Below are positions 7,352 to 17,443 of a stretch of 64,000 bases of DNA, piece by piece. This DNA is from Rosettibacter sp037481715 (GTDB taxonomy: Bacteria; Bacteroidota; Ignavibacteria; Ignavibacteriales; Melioribacteraceae): positions 124,001-188,000 of the forward strand of contig JBBFLD010000003.1 of NCBI GenBank assembly GCA_037481715.1, read 5' to 3'. A program made the translations under genes and the position numbers. How positions within the stretch are numbered: the stretch's first letter is position 1; each line of letters opens with the position of its first letter. The notes under the pieces are model-generated. The model saw only the letters and a program-made list of their open reading frames with translations. It searched no databases and was not told the DNA's origin.

Positions 7352-8581
7352 ATGATTGAACTATTTATTGCAAAAAGATATTTAAGAACTAAACACAAAT
7401 TGAATCTAATAACTATAATTTCTTTTCTTTCAACAGCTGGAATTGCAATAGGTGTAGCAGCACTCATCATTGTTCTTTCAGTTTTTAATGGCTTTAGTTC
7501 TCTTGTTACATCTATTTTAATAAGCTTCGATCCTCACATTAGAATATCAATTACTGATGAAAATGCATTTTCAAAAATTCATGAATTAGAACCTGCTGTT
7601 AAAAATATTTCTGATGTTAAAACATATTACCCTTTCGCAGAAGGGAAATCTCTTCTAATCAATAAAAAAAGTTATGAGATTGTTACACTCAAAGGAATTC
7701 CTTCATCGCTAAAAAATGAAAATTGGGGAATATCAACTAAGATTATCAGCGGGAAATTTGATATAGAAAGTATTGACAATACTGGCAAAATTATTTTAAG
7801 TCTGCCTTTAGCTCTTCGCCTTTCTGCAAGAATTGGTGATATAATTTATGTTACATCTGCTTATAATATTGAAAGAACTATTACTTCTTTATCACTTCCT
7901 TCAACAAGGAAATTTATAGTTGCAGGAATTTTTGAAACCAACAATCGCGATTATGATATTTCTTATGCATTTACATCTTTAGAATCTGCACAAAAATTAT
8001 TTGGATTGAAAAATAATTTCACAGGATATGAACTTCGATTAGATAGAATTGACAAATCAGAAAAAGTTAAAAAGGAACTGCAGAAAATTCTTCCTGCAAA
8101 TTTATTTTCTGTTAATACTTGGTATGACCTCCACAAAGATTTATACAGTGTAATGACAGTTGAACGATGGTCTGCTTACATTTTATTAAGCTTGATTATT
8201 GCTGTTGCCACATTTAATATTTTTGCTTCGTTAACAATGACAGTTCTCGAAAAGAAAAAAGATATTGGAATTTTACGTTCAATGGGATTAGAAAAAAAAT
8301 CTATCCTGAAAATTTTTATGTTGGAAGGAATTCTTGTTGGAATTATTGGAACAATTATAGGAATGACAATTGGCTTATTAATCTGTTATCTGCAAATAAA
8401 GTATAATTTTTATCCTTTAGACCCAACAAAATATATAATCAATGCAATGCCGGTAAAAATTCAATTAACTGATATAATTGCTGTAGGATTGATGGCAATG
8501 TTTCTTTCTTTTATTGCATCACTTTATCCAGCAAAAAGAGCCGCAAATACAATAATTATAGATTCAATAAAATATGAATGA
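7352..8581 (+). CDS. LolC/LolE-type ABC transporter permease (FtsX family), second copy
   Basis: A 409-residue paralogue of the upstream permease with the same 1+3 TM arrangement. Its N-terminus 'MIELFIAKRYLRTKHKLNLIT' followed by 'STAGIAIGVAALIIVLSVFNGF' is the classical start of LolC/E proteins. The frame is open further upstream to 7283, but that region overlaps the end of the first permease by 68 bases, and the ATG at 7352 gives the family start, so 7352 is chosen. Together with its neighbour it would form a heterodimeric permease for outer-membrane lipoprotein release. Confidence 0.9.
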   Translation: MIELFIAKRYLRTKHKLNLITIISFLSTAGIAIGVAALIIVLSVFNGFSSLVTSILISFDPHIRISITDENAFSKIHELEPAVKNISDVKTYYPFAEGKSLLINKKSYEIVTLKGIPSSLKNENWGISTKIISGKFDIESIDNTGKIILSLPLALRLSARIGDIIYVTSAYNIERTITSLSLPSTRKFIVAGIFETNNRDYDISYAFTSLESAQKLFGLKNNFTGYELRLDRIDKSEKVKKELQKILPANLFSVNTWYDLHKDLYSVMTVERWSAYILLSLIIAVATFNIFASLTMTVLEKKKDIGILRSMGLEKKSILKIFMLEGILVGIIGTIIGMTIGLLICYLQIKYNFYPLDPTKYIINAMPVKIQLTDIIAVGLMAMFLSFIASLYPAKRAANTIIIDSIKYE

Positions 8582-9281
8582 AATGAACAATTACATCATT
8601 GAAGCAAAAGACATAAAAAAATCTTTCTACAAAACAAAAGAAAAAAAATTAGAAATTTTAAAAGGGATTTCTTTGAATGTTGAAGCTGGAAAAATTACTT
8701 TGATAGTTGGAGCATCTGGCGCAGGCAAAAGTACTTTACTCCACATTCTTGGTGGACTTGACTTGCCTGACAGCGGTGAAGTTATAATCAAAGGGACAAA
8801 CATATTCAAACTTGGTGATGATAAATTATCTTCATTCAGAAATAAAAACATTGGATTTGTTTTTCAATTCCATCATCTTCTGCCGGAATTTGATGCTTTA
8901 GAAAATGTTGTAATCCCAATGATGATTAATGGAACCTCATTGAAACAAGCAGTAAAAAGAGCAGAAGAACTGCTTGATATAGTTGGCTTAAAAGAAAGAA
9001 TGCATCATAAACCATCGGAACTTTCTGGCGGAGAACAACAAAGAGTTGCAATTGCAAGAGCACTGGCAAATGAACCCTCCATCATTCTTGCAGATGAACC
9101 AACTGGAAATCTCGATTCACAAAACAGCGAAGCAGTTCATAATCTTTTTGTTGAACTCAATAAAAATTTTGGAATAACATTTTTAATCGTTACACATAAT
9201 CCATCTTTAATTAATCTTGGTGATTATGTTTTTGAAATGAAAGACGGATTGATATTTAATTCAGAGAGAATTAAGAATTAA
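8574..9281 (+). CDS. lolD: ABC transporter ATPase, LolD type
   Basis: A 235-residue nucleotide-binding subunit. Visible motifs are Walker A 'GASGAGKSTLLH' (about 43-54), Q-loop 'FVFQFHHLLPEF', signature 'LSGGEQQRVAIARAL', Walker B 'IILADEPTGNLDS' and the switch His in 'VTHN'. It belongs to the MacB/LolD/FtsE branch. The ATG at 8574 overlaps the permease gene by eight bases, which indicates translational coupling; an ATG at 8583 is the alternative. It would power extraction of lipoproteins by the two preceding permeases. Confidence 0.9.
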   Translation: MNEMNNYIIEAKDIKKSFYKTKEKKLEILKGISLNVEAGKITLIVGASGAGKSTLLHILGGLDLPDSGEVIIKGTNIFKLGDDKLSSFRNKNIGFVFQFHHLLPEFDALENVVIPMMINGTSLKQAVKRAEELLDIVGLKERMHHKPSELSGGEQQRVAIARALANEPSIILADEPTGNLDSQNSEAVHNLFVELNKNFGITFLIVTHNPSLINLGDYVFEMKDGLIFNSERIKN

Positions 9282-9304
9282 GAAGATTATGAGTGTATTT
9301 GCTT

Positions 9305-10759
9305 TCAAAGACCAAAGAATTTTTTGATTTTATCTGCAAGAATTTTAATTCTCGATTTCACATGCAGTTCTGATTCTGAAATTTTATCAACATTTATTGA
9401 CTGTCTTTCAGCAATAACTTTTCCAAATTCTTCTACAAGATTTGTTCTATTATGAATTACAGGTGATATTACATCTTTGTTAATCTCAAATATCAAACAT
9501 TCTGTTCGTGCTTTTACTGTTGCAGAACGAGGTTCCCCTGTGAATAACGACATCTCACCAAAAAAATCTCCTGCTGTTAAATTTCCCACATGAACATCAA
9601 TTCCTTCTCTGTTCCTTACAAATACATTTAACAATCCCTCAACAAGTATAAACATTGAGTCACCTTCTTCTCCTTCATTGATAATCACATCATTCTTATC
9701 AAAGGTTTTTACATGAATATTAGATGCAATACTGTTTAGTTCATCATCATTCAGAAATTTCAGCAGTTCAATGTTTTGAAGAATTTTTACGCGGTCTTCG
9801 ATTAAATTAGTATCATAAAATTTACGCTGATAATTTCCAATATAGACATCATTCTTTTGTGAAGCAGGATAAATTCCAGCATAACTTAAATTTTCAAGAG
9901 ATGATTTTAGAACCATATCAATAAATTCAGAAGGTTTTACTTCTTTCCATGGTTTCAGCCAGTAAACTAATTCATATACAATTCCAGATTCATTTACACT
10001 ATTTATTAAAATTTGTGGTTCAGGCGCATCAGTAATATTTTTTTCGTAGTAAATATTTTCAATTGATGATTGCAAAATTCTTTTAACTTTCTCGATGGGT
10101 ATTGAGTGGTCAAGACATATTGTTGAACTATATTTTGAAAATTCTTCGAGTGCAGTATGGTTTTCAATTAAAACATCAGATAAAATATTCATTGGAATAA
10201 AAACACGATTATTGTTTTCATTTCTGATAACAATTGAACCTCGTGTTATATTCTCTACTTTCCCTGTAAGCAGATTATTTCCATTTTTGTTTTTGATTGT
10301 TATCCAATCTCCAACATTAAAAGGTTTAATTCTTGCAAAAGCTTCTCTTGGAAATAAAGAAAGAACTTTTGGCCTAATTGCCATTTGAACAAGCAGTAGT
10401 AAAATAAAAACAGTTATCCAGAATAAATCAAACTCTATCCAGAATACATTTTTTAAGATTATAGCCGTTGCAACTGTGTAAATGAGAGATGAGACAAGTT
10501 CTTTGCTCCATTCTAATGAAATTTTTCTTGTTGATATTTTGAATACTCTTTCGAAGATAAAATTACTGATTAGATAATTCAACAAATAAGCTGAAGAATA
10601 CCAGAAGAGAAGATTCACTAATATCATAAAGACATAATCTGTAGGATATTCTTTGTAATTGCTTACTGTTACATAAAAAACATTTGTAAAGTTTAGAAAA
10701 CCAGTAAACACAAAAATTATTGCAGCAACTATTACTTGAGATTTTTTAGTGTAATTCAT
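9305..10759 (-). CDS. MscS-type channel fused to a cyclic-nucleotide-binding domain
   Basis: A 484-residue protein with an N-terminal set of about four TM helices (residues 8-130), the MscS pore-lining and beta domain ('FNVGDWITIKNKNGNNLLTGKVENI' region, about 145-200), the MscS C-terminal alpha/beta region, and a cNMP-binding domain (about 335-450). The phosphate-binding cassette reads 'FGEMSLFTGEPRSATV', with the Glu and Arg that contact the ribose and phosphate of cAMP/cGMP. This architecture matches the bacterial cyclic-nucleotide-gated (bCNG) branch of the MscS superfamily, in which gating responds to the ligand more than to tension. An AGGAGAG lies 12 bases ahead of the start. Confidence 0.9.
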   Translation of the reverse strand: MNYTKKSQVIVAAIIFVFTGFLNFTNVFYVTVSNYKEYPTDYVFMILVNLLFWYSSAYLLNYLISNFIFERVFKISTRKISLEWSKELVSSLIYTVATAIILKNVFWIEFDLFWITVFILLLLVQMAIRPKVLSLFPREAFARIKPFNVGDWITIKNKNGNNLLTGKVENITRGSIVIRNENNNRVFIPMNILSDVLIENHTALEEFSKYSSTICLDHSIPIEKVKRILQSSIENIYYEKNITDAPEPQILINSVNESGIVYELVYWLKPWKEVKPSEFIDMVLKSSLENLSYAGIYPASQKNDVYIGNYQRKFYDTNLIEDRVKILQNIELLKFLNDDELNSIASNIHVKTFDKNDVIINEGEEGDSMFILVEGLLNVFVRNREGIDVHVGNLTAGDFFGEMSLFTGEPRSATVKARTECLIFEINKDVISPVIHNRTNLVEEFGKVIAERQSINVDKISESELHVKSRIKILADKIKKFFGL

Positions 10760-10845
10760 AAATCATTCTCTCCTGATGATTGTCATTCATCAACATAAAA
10801 TTCTAATGCAAATATGAATACTAAATTTCTTCTCTTCAGAATTAA

Positions 10846-13428
10846 TTACAAAAGTCCAGCGGAATGTATTGCATTAAATAATAATTTGAAAGTGCCGAAT
10901 GTCCAGTGTCTGTTCTGAACTTTGAAACCCATAAGAATTACATGACCAGCCTTTTGTTTTACATCAACAATTGCTGCCTTTTTGAATAAATAATCTTCTC
11001 CAAGTAAAAATCCTGATTTTAACAAATTACTATCTGGGAACCGAACAACAATACTTCTATCATATTTCCCAAATGGAATTGTTGTAGTAAATGCAATATT
11101 ATCACTCACATAAGCAATGGCTTCTTCTTCCATTCCATATCCAATTGGATTTGTATTATCAACTGTTATTCTTAAGAGTGAACCAGGACAGAAGAATTCA
11201 TTGCTTTTAAGATTTTTGAGAACATTTGTTACTCGTAAACCCAAGTCTTCAATTGCAAAATTGCATGATTCACCAAGTGTAATTAAACAGCCGCCATCTT
11301 TTTCAACAAAGTTTTTCAGATTTTCAAGACCCACTTTTCCAATACCGCTGTCATATTCAGCAGGTTTGGGTCTATAAAATCTTGCAGCATCTCCGCTTGG
11401 TTTTCCATTTTTAATTAAATCTCCGCTCATATCTGGAATAATAATAACATCATACTTCTGTTTTAATTTTTTCTCCTTAAAATCCTTATTGTGAATTGTA
11501 ACAAAATTGAATTCAAAATTCTCCATCAGCAATCTTGTCCAGCCTTCGTCCATATTTGCTGTCCATGGTTGATATAATGCTACATTAACTTTTTTTAATT
11601 CTTTCAATTTTTCTTTTGGAATGTCTTCTGCAATATCGAATTGAAGATGCAATTCATTTGCTGCTTTGTTTATTACAGCTTTTGATTTTTCTGATACTTC
11701 AACAACCACAGAACCTTCATTGAATACTTTCCCATTTAAAGAAAGTTTTTCAATGTTCCAATAAACTGGAATTTGATTTTTCTGTAATCGATTAATCAAA
11801 ATAGAATTTACATTTAAGCCGCTGCGTGCAATAAAATATTTTCCATTGCCGTTGCTTACACTTCCAGATTGATATAATGGTTCATCAATTTTTACAGAAT
11901 TAACTTGAAATGGTTTATCTATCTGATAAAATTTTACTCCCATTAAATATGGTAATGTCCAGCCCGCTACATCATAAGGAACTATTGGATTTTCACTTTT
12001 TGATTTACGAAGGTCTGGATAATTTTGTTCTTCAAATAAATCTTTTACATATCTGCCATTTGGTTGAGCCAGATAAATTATATAGCTATTTGCAGGATAA
12101 ATTACATTGTCAATCTGAAATTGTTTATCAGTGAAATTTACTTCAACACCGCCCAGTTGAAGAATCTCAATCATTTTTGATGTTGTAACCGGATCATTTT
12201 GTTCACGAGGAATTATGTAAGCAAATGGTTTTTCAGTCAAACCTTTTTGAATTGCTTCTTTTGCCATTCTGTAGAAGTTTAACAATAATTCTTCTTTATA
12301 ATCTGATGATATTTTTATTAAAGCTTCTGTAAGAGCCAATTCATAATCAACAATATTACGAAGACGCCACCAGCCTCCACGCCATGGATTCGGATAATTT
12401 GTTCTTATGTCATAAGTTGTAATTTCATTCGTAACTTTAACTTCAGAAGGGTCAATATAAATTGGACTTGCAATATTGCAGCTTGCCATTTCAGAAAGCA
12501 AAGCAATTTGATTATGCCATAATCCACAATTACTTGCAGGTCCTTCCCACCAGGCTTCGAATAAAGCTTGATTAATAATTCCATTAAAACCAAGTTTATC
12601 AAGATGAAGTGCTGTTAAACTACCAATTACTCCCTGCCACCTCCATATCAATGGATTTACATTTGGATTAATTGGGTCTTTATAAGGAACTAAAAATAAT
12701 CTTGCACCATTACTTCCCATTTGATGTTCATCTAGCCAGATTTGAGGCAGCCAATCGTGATATGCAATTTTAATTACATTTCTTGTTTCAGGAAGATTGA
12801 ACATGAACCAATCACGATTATTATCGTGTCCGGCATAAACATGATAGAGCCAGGGCATTGGAGCGCCGTCAAATTCTGTATTCAAATTTTTGTAATACCA
12901 ATCAACAACCATCGATGTGCCGTCAGGATTAATTGAAGGCATTAAAATAAAAATGACATTGTTAAGTGCATCAATTATTTCTTTACTTGATTTATTTGTC
13001 AGTAAATTATATGCTAATTCCATTGACATTTGCGACGAAGCAATCTCAGTTGAATGGATATTACATGTAACAAGCACAATTATTTTCCCCTCTTTTGCAA
13101 GCAGCTTTGCATCTTCGTCATTAATTTTTCTTGGATCAGAAAGTTTCTTAATAATTGCACGATATTTATCTACATAATTAATATTTTCTTCAGAACTTAT
13201 TACTGCCATAAACATATCTCTGCCTAAAGAAGTTTTTCCAATTTCTTGATAGATAATCTTTTTAGAAAATTGAGCAAGATGTTTAAAGTAATTTTGAATT
13301 GTCTCATAATTTGCAATTTTATAATCAGTACCAACTTTAAAACCAAGAAATTCTTCGGGTGATTTAATTTGTTGTGAATAAAGAATTGTAAGAAAAGAAA
13401 AAATGAACAGGTTTATTCGCTTTATCAT
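10846..13428 (-). CDS. Secreted M14-family zinc carboxypeptidase-like protein
   Basis: An exported metallopeptidase of about 860 residues. The signal peptide is MIKRINLFIFSFLTILYSQQ. The M14 zinc motif HxxE is seen as 'CNIHSTEIASSQMSMEL', a further conserved segment is 'LDEHQMGSNGARLFL', and 'MPSINPDGTSMV' holds the substrate-binding Asn-Pro-Asp. The C-terminal third (about 600-860) looks like a class I amidotransferase-like fold ('IIPDMSGDLIKNG', 'GGCLITLGESCNF'), as in other large Bacteroidota M14 proteins. The frame opens with a TTG at 13440, but GGAG within those codons is placed for the ATG at 13428, which is used here. The peptide substrate is unknown. Confidence 0.87.
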   Translation of the reverse strand: MIKRINLFIFSFLTILYSQQIKSPEEFLGFKVGTDYKIANYETIQNYFKHLAQFSKKIIYQEIGKTSLGRDMFMAVISSEENINYVDKYRAIIKKLSDPRKINDEDAKLLAKEGKIIVLVTCNIHSTEIASSQMSMELAYNLLTNKSSKEIIDALNNVIFILMPSINPDGTSMVVDWYYKNLNTEFDGAPMPWLYHVYAGHDNNRDWFMFNLPETRNVIKIAYHDWLPQIWLDEHQMGSNGARLFLVPYKDPINPNVNPLIWRWQGVIGSLTALHLDKLGFNGIINQALFEAWWEGPASNCGLWHNQIALLSEMASCNIASPIYIDPSEVKVTNEITTYDIRTNYPNPWRGGWWRLRNIVDYELALTEALIKISSDYKEELLLNFYRMAKEAIQKGLTEKPFAYIIPREQNDPVTTSKMIEILQLGGVEVNFTDKQFQIDNVIYPANSYIIYLAQPNGRYVKDLFEEQNYPDLRKSKSENPIVPYDVAGWTLPYLMGVKFYQIDKPFQVNSVKIDEPLYQSGSVSNGNGKYFIARSGLNVNSILINRLQKNQIPVYWNIEKLSLNGKVFNEGSVVVEVSEKSKAVINKAANELHLQFDIAEDIPKEKLKELKKVNVALYQPWTANMDEGWTRLLMENFEFNFVTIHNKDFKEKKLKQKYDVIIIPDMSGDLIKNGKPSGDAARFYRPKPAEYDSGIGKVGLENLKNFVEKDGGCLITLGESCNFAIEDLGLRVTNVLKNLKSNEFFCPGSLLRITVDNTNPIGYGMEEEAIAYVSDNIAFTTTIPFGKYDRSIVVRFPDSNLLKSGFLLGEDYLFKKAAIVDVKQKAGHVILMGFKVQNRHWTFGTFKLLFNAIHSAGLL

Positions 13429-13586
13429 TTCTTTCTCCAAAGTATTATTTGTCGATTGGAAATTAGGAAATAGAAAAATAAATAGACACTATTTTTTTAT
13501 TCTTATTAATTAAAAATTATTCAGCTCACTATTTCAAATAAGAAGAGAAATTTAAATGAAAGGTTAATGATAGTATGATGATGAAG

Positions 13587-13632
13587 AGGAACAACTGATT
13601 TAACTTGTTAGAAGTATAAATCAGTTGTTCCT
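13587..13632. other. Perfect 16-bp inverted repeat downstream of the glycosidase gene
   Basis: AGGAACAACTGATTTA (13587-13602) pairs with TAAATCAGTTGTTCCT (13617-13632) around a 14-base loop, ten bases after the stop of the minus-strand glycosidase gene. A T-rich run follows on the plus strand, but on the minus strand, where the gene lies, there is no U-tract. It may be an mRNA 3'-end stabiliser rather than an intrinsic terminator. Confidence 0.6.
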
Positions 13633-13641
13633 AATTTTTAT

Positions 13642-15810
13642 TTACTTTAGAAGAACCATTCGTTTTGTTTCTGAATAATTGCCCACTTCAATCCTATAAA
13701 AATAAACTCCGCTTGAAAGATTACTTGCATTAAAATCAATTTTATAAATACCTGCATATTGAACTTCATCAACGAGTGTTGAAATATGTCTTCCTAAAAT
13801 ATCATAAACAATTAATTTCACATGTGATTTTTCTGGAATTGAATATTGAATTGTTGTAACAGGATTAAATGGATTGGGATAATTCTGTTCGAGTGAATAA
13901 TTTTTTGGTGCAGATGCAATTGTTTCAACTGATGTTATTAAAATACTTGGAATTGATAAGTAATCTATGTGCATCCAACCCCAAAAGAATTCCATCTGTA
14001 TAGTATTTTTTCCTTGAGTAAGGTTTACAAATGTCTCTTTTTCTAGCCAAACATTCATTGGACCTTGAAAACTAAGTGTATCAACCCTAACACCATTTAC
14101 GTTAATAAATTGATCCTTACGAATATCATATGCTAGTCTATATCCAAATCTTATTTCATATCGTCCTGCTGCAGGAACATTAGGAATCGTCCATGTAATA
14201 CTTCCATTATTAGTCGCAGCATCAACATAAGCACCCCTGCTTGCATTTTTATCAGTTCTTACCGTAATACCTGTCCCCTGTTTAACTGCTGCTTCTGCTT
14301 CAAGTCTAACAAACTGCGGTGTTCCAACTTTTATCTGAATTTTATCTGAAGTTCTTTTATGTCCCTGATTATCTGTTGCAACAGCTTTTAAAGTATATAA
14401 ACCAGCTTTAACATTATTCCATGTAATTGAGAAAGGTTCTGATGTTACTTCTCCTATTTTAAGTGTATCATTAGCAAAAAATTCAACAAGAACCACAGTT
14501 CCATCATTATCATAAGCAGTTGCATCAATTTTAATTGAAGCATTTTCAGGAAATTCTGAATTATTAACTGGATTTGTTATTGAAACAATGGGCCAATCTC
14601 CGCTAATACCATCAACATCTACAGCAGTTTTGAAATTATCCCACATAAATTTTAAACTCTTTAAGATATCATCAACTTTTGTAACTTGATTATCTGTCCA
14701 CGACCAAGCAAGTGCACCAGCATAACCATTATTATAGAGGGAGACATAAAGATATTCTTTAGGAATATCAAAAGTATTTTTCAAATGGAATTCAGCAACT
14801 ACCAGAGGTTTACTTAATGCCCACAAAGTTGCAGGTCTATGAAAAGGTGAATAAGTTTTTCCAGCCCAGTCATAATAATGCACAGTATAAAAATCCAGAA
14901 TGCCATCTTTATCGCCGCCAGCAGCAATCAGTCGTTCATCTGAGTAGTAATTATAATTTTGAATACTTGTTACTTTTTCAAAATGTTTCATAATTTCATC
15001 AGCAGTTAAATAGAATCCATATTTTTTGAAAAATCTTTCTTCCATATCTTTCTTATCAGCTTCGCTCATCAAAGAATATTCTGCACTTAATTTAGCTAAT
15101 GGCGGTGGTGTAATATCAGTCAATGCAATAATATGCCATGTTCCATTTGTAACTTTTGCAGTTGAATCTGTTCTATGAATTGCACCAGCACATAAATTTA
15201 CAAATCTTTGAATTGCAGACATTGGGACATGTTGAATATCAGACCAGCCATATTCATTGCTCATGCCTTCAGGTTCATTAAAAATTTCCCATGCTATTAT
15301 TGCTGGATGACCTTTTAGAGAATCTACCATTGGAATTAAACAATTGTTAATATATGCCCGCGTGTAATTTGTATCGAGCAATAATTTTTTATTTCGATCA
15401 AGAACTATTTGACTTTTATTTGAACGGAGCATATCGAATGACCAGAGAGTAAGAATCACGCCAACCTCTCTTTCCCAAGCAAGGTCAAGAACATTTTTTA
15501 TATCTGAAATAGTATTTTTCCCTGGACTAATTACATAACCATTTTGGTCAAATTGAGGAGTTGCAGTACCATCGGTATGAAGCCACCATCTTACAGCATT
15601 TCCGCCATTATCATGGATTGAAAGAAAAATTTCTGCAAACGAATTTAAATCTGTTTTGCCAGCTCCAATATCTTGCGCAAAACTTAACCATGCTAAGTTT
15701 GTTCCACTTAGAAATAAATCCTGATTATTATACCTAATTCTGTTATTCTGTGAAAATAAAATATATGAACATGAAAAAGTTATGATTGTAAACAACTTCA
15801 AAAATTTCAT
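13642..15810 (-). CDS. Secreted GH5-like glycoside hydrolase with Ig, CBM and type IX sorting domains
   Basis: A modular secreted polysaccharidase of about 722 residues. In order: signal peptide (MKFLKLFTIITFSCSYILFSQ), catalytic clan GH-A domain (about 30-400) with acid/base Glu in 'AWEIFNEPEGM' and probable nucleophile Glu in 'PLVVAEFHLKN', a bacterial Ig domain (about 405-500), a CBM6/35-like module (about 505-640), and a type IX secretion C-terminal sorting domain ('YPNPFNPVTTIQYSIPE' to 'SETKRMVLLK'). The overall make-up resembles beta-mannanases, but the substrate is not proven. The frame is open to 15852; the ATG at 15810 is chosen because it begins the signal peptide and follows GGGAGTGG. 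Confidence 0.88.
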   Translation of the reverse strand: MKFLKLFTIITFSCSYILFSQNNRIRYNNQDLFLSGTNLAWLSFAQDIGAGKTDLNSFAEIFLSIHDNGGNAVRWWLHTDGTATPQFDQNGYVISPGKNTISDIKNVLDLAWEREVGVILTLWSFDMLRSNKSQIVLDRNKKLLLDTNYTRAYINNCLIPMVDSLKGHPAIIAWEIFNEPEGMSNEYGWSDIQHVPMSAIQRFVNLCAGAIHRTDSTAKVTNGTWHIIALTDITPPPLAKLSAEYSLMSEADKKDMEERFFKKYGFYLTADEIMKHFEKVTSIQNYNYYSDERLIAAGGDKDGILDFYTVHYYDWAGKTYSPFHRPATLWALSKPLVVAEFHLKNTFDIPKEYLYVSLYNNGYAGALAWSWTDNQVTKVDDILKSLKFMWDNFKTAVDVDGISGDWPIVSITNPVNNSEFPENASIKIDATAYDNDGTVVLVEFFANDTLKIGEVTSEPFSITWNNVKAGLYTLKAVATDNQGHKRTSDKIQIKVGTPQFVRLEAEAAVKQGTGITVRTDKNASRGAYVDAATNNGSITWTIPNVPAAGRYEIRFGYRLAYDIRKDQFINVNGVRVDTLSFQGPMNVWLEKETFVNLTQGKNTIQMEFFWGWMHIDYLSIPSILITSVETIASAPKNYSLEQNYPNPFNPVTTIQYSIPEKSHVKLIVYDILGRHISTLVDEVQYAGIYKIDFNASNLSSGVYFYRIEVGNYSETKRMVLLK

Positions 15811-15937
15811 TTCCACTCCCAAAAAGTTTTTTGCAAGGGAAGGATTAAACAATTAAAATGCCAGAGAGAAAAATTTAATTTGATAAAAATGATAAGGGCA
15901 GTAGTTCTAGAATTCTTATTAATATGATAAAAAATTA

Positions 15938-17443
15938 TTATAAAGATAAATTCAGCAGGTAATCAATCATAAGTCTTACTCCAAAACCAGTATCATAATT
16001 TTCTGTGTAGTTATTTGATTTATGTTTTATTGCTGGTCCAGCAATATCGATATGTGCCCATGGAATTTTTTCATCAACAAAATGTTCAAGAAATTTGCCT
16101 GCTGTTATTGCACCGCCCCAGCGAGGACCTAAATTAGACACATCTGCAATATCACTTTTTATCATTGATTTATAATCATTCCAGAATGGCATACGCCATA
16201 ATCTTTCATAAGTTTTGTAACCAGATTTAATTAAACTATCAGCAAGATTATCATAAGAAGTAAATAAACCAGCAGCAATTTCCCCGAGTGCAACAACACA
16301 AGCTCCTGTTAATGTTGCAAAGTCAATTATTTCATCTGGTTTTTGTTGAGATGCAAAATGAAGAGCATCAGCAAGAATAATTCTTCCTTCAGCGTCTGTA
16401 TCTTTAACTTCAATGCTTTTACCTGATGAAGTGATAATTACATCACCCGGCTTATAAGATTTGCCACCTGGCATATTTTCAACTGCAGGGACAATTCCAA
16501 TTAATTCAATTGGCAATTTCAGAAGTGCTGCTGCTTTTAAGATTCCAATTACAACAGCTCCGCCTGCCATATCAGCTTTCATTTCAACCATGCCGCTTGT
16601 TGGTTTTATTGACAAACCACCTGAATCATAAGTAACACCTTTACCAACCAATGCAATTTTTTTCTTTGGTTTAACTTTAGGTTTGTAATTGCATACAATC
16701 AAACATGGTGGATTTTCACTTGCATTTCCAACTGCAAGTATCGCATTCATTTTTCTTTTTTCTAATTCTCTTTTATCAAAAATTTTAACATCGATTCCAT
16801 ATTTACTCAATTCTGTTTTTGTTCTTGTTGCAAAATTCATTGGAGTCAAATTAATCGGTGGTTCATTTACTAAATCCCTTACAAAATAAACAGCAGACAT
16901 TATTTTCTCTGCATTATCAATTACTTTGTTCAGAACTTTTGTATCGGTGTAATGAATTTTAACATAGATATTTTCAATCTGCTTTTTATCTGATTTATAT
17001 TTATCGAAAGTATAATTTCCCAATGCAAGTCCTTCAATCATCGATTGGATGAGATATGAAATATCATCAAAATAATTTTTGAAATGCTCGAAAGCTGGAG
17101 TAATGATATGAATAGAATTTATTTTTTTATTCTCCAAGGATTTAATTAAGCCGGCAAAATAATTTCTGAAGAAGTCCTGATTGAATTCTTTATCTAATTT
17201 TATTTTTTTTATAAATACTGCAGAAGGTTCGCCTTCAGTGCTGTAATAAATTAATTCATCATTTTTTTTATCAAGAAAATTTTTTCTTTGAAGATTTCCT
17301 AATTTTAATCCAAGAGAAACAAAAAAATATTTAAGCTGATTTTCAAGTTTTTCGCTGTCAATAAAAAATTTTATCAATGCTGAATTCTCTTCAAAACTAA
17401 TTGTATCATCTGCTGCTTTGAATTTCAGATTAAACAACATCAT
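15938..17443 (-). CDS. pepA: Leucyl aminopeptidase (M17 family)
   Basis: A 501-residue cytosolic di-zinc aminopeptidase that removes N-terminal residues from peptides. The M17 signature 'DTDAEGRIILADAL' carries metal ligands, and the catalytic/metal Lys and Asp lie in 'LVGKGVTYDSGGLSIKP'. The C-terminal part has 'ITAGKFLEHFV' and 'WAHIDIAGPA', as in PepA. The N-terminal third is the variable macro-like domain. Its start directly abuts the stop of the nrnA-like gene (TAA at 17444-17446), and that stop overlaps a good ribosome binding site, so the two genes are probably translationally coupled. Confidence 0.93.
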   Translation of the reverse strand: MMLFNLKFKAADDTISFEENSALIKFFIDSEKLENQLKYFFVSLGLKLGNLQRKNFLDKKNDELIYYSTEGEPSAVFIKKIKLDKEFNQDFFRNYFAGLIKSLENKKINSIHIITPAFEHFKNYFDDISYLIQSMIEGLALGNYTFDKYKSDKKQIENIYVKIHYTDTKVLNKVIDNAEKIMSAVYFVRDLVNEPPINLTPMNFATRTKTELSKYGIDVKIFDKRELEKRKMNAILAVGNASENPPCLIVCNYKPKVKPKKKIALVGKGVTYDSGGLSIKPTSGMVEMKADMAGGAVVIGILKAAALLKLPIELIGIVPAVENMPGGKSYKPGDVIITSSGKSIEVKDTDAEGRIILADALHFASQQKPDEIIDFATLTGACVVALGEIAAGLFTSYDNLADSLIKSGYKTYERLWRMPFWNDYKSMIKSDIADVSNLGPRWGGAITAGKFLEHFVDEKIPWAHIDIAGPAIKHKSNNYTENYDTGFGVRLMIDYLLNLSL

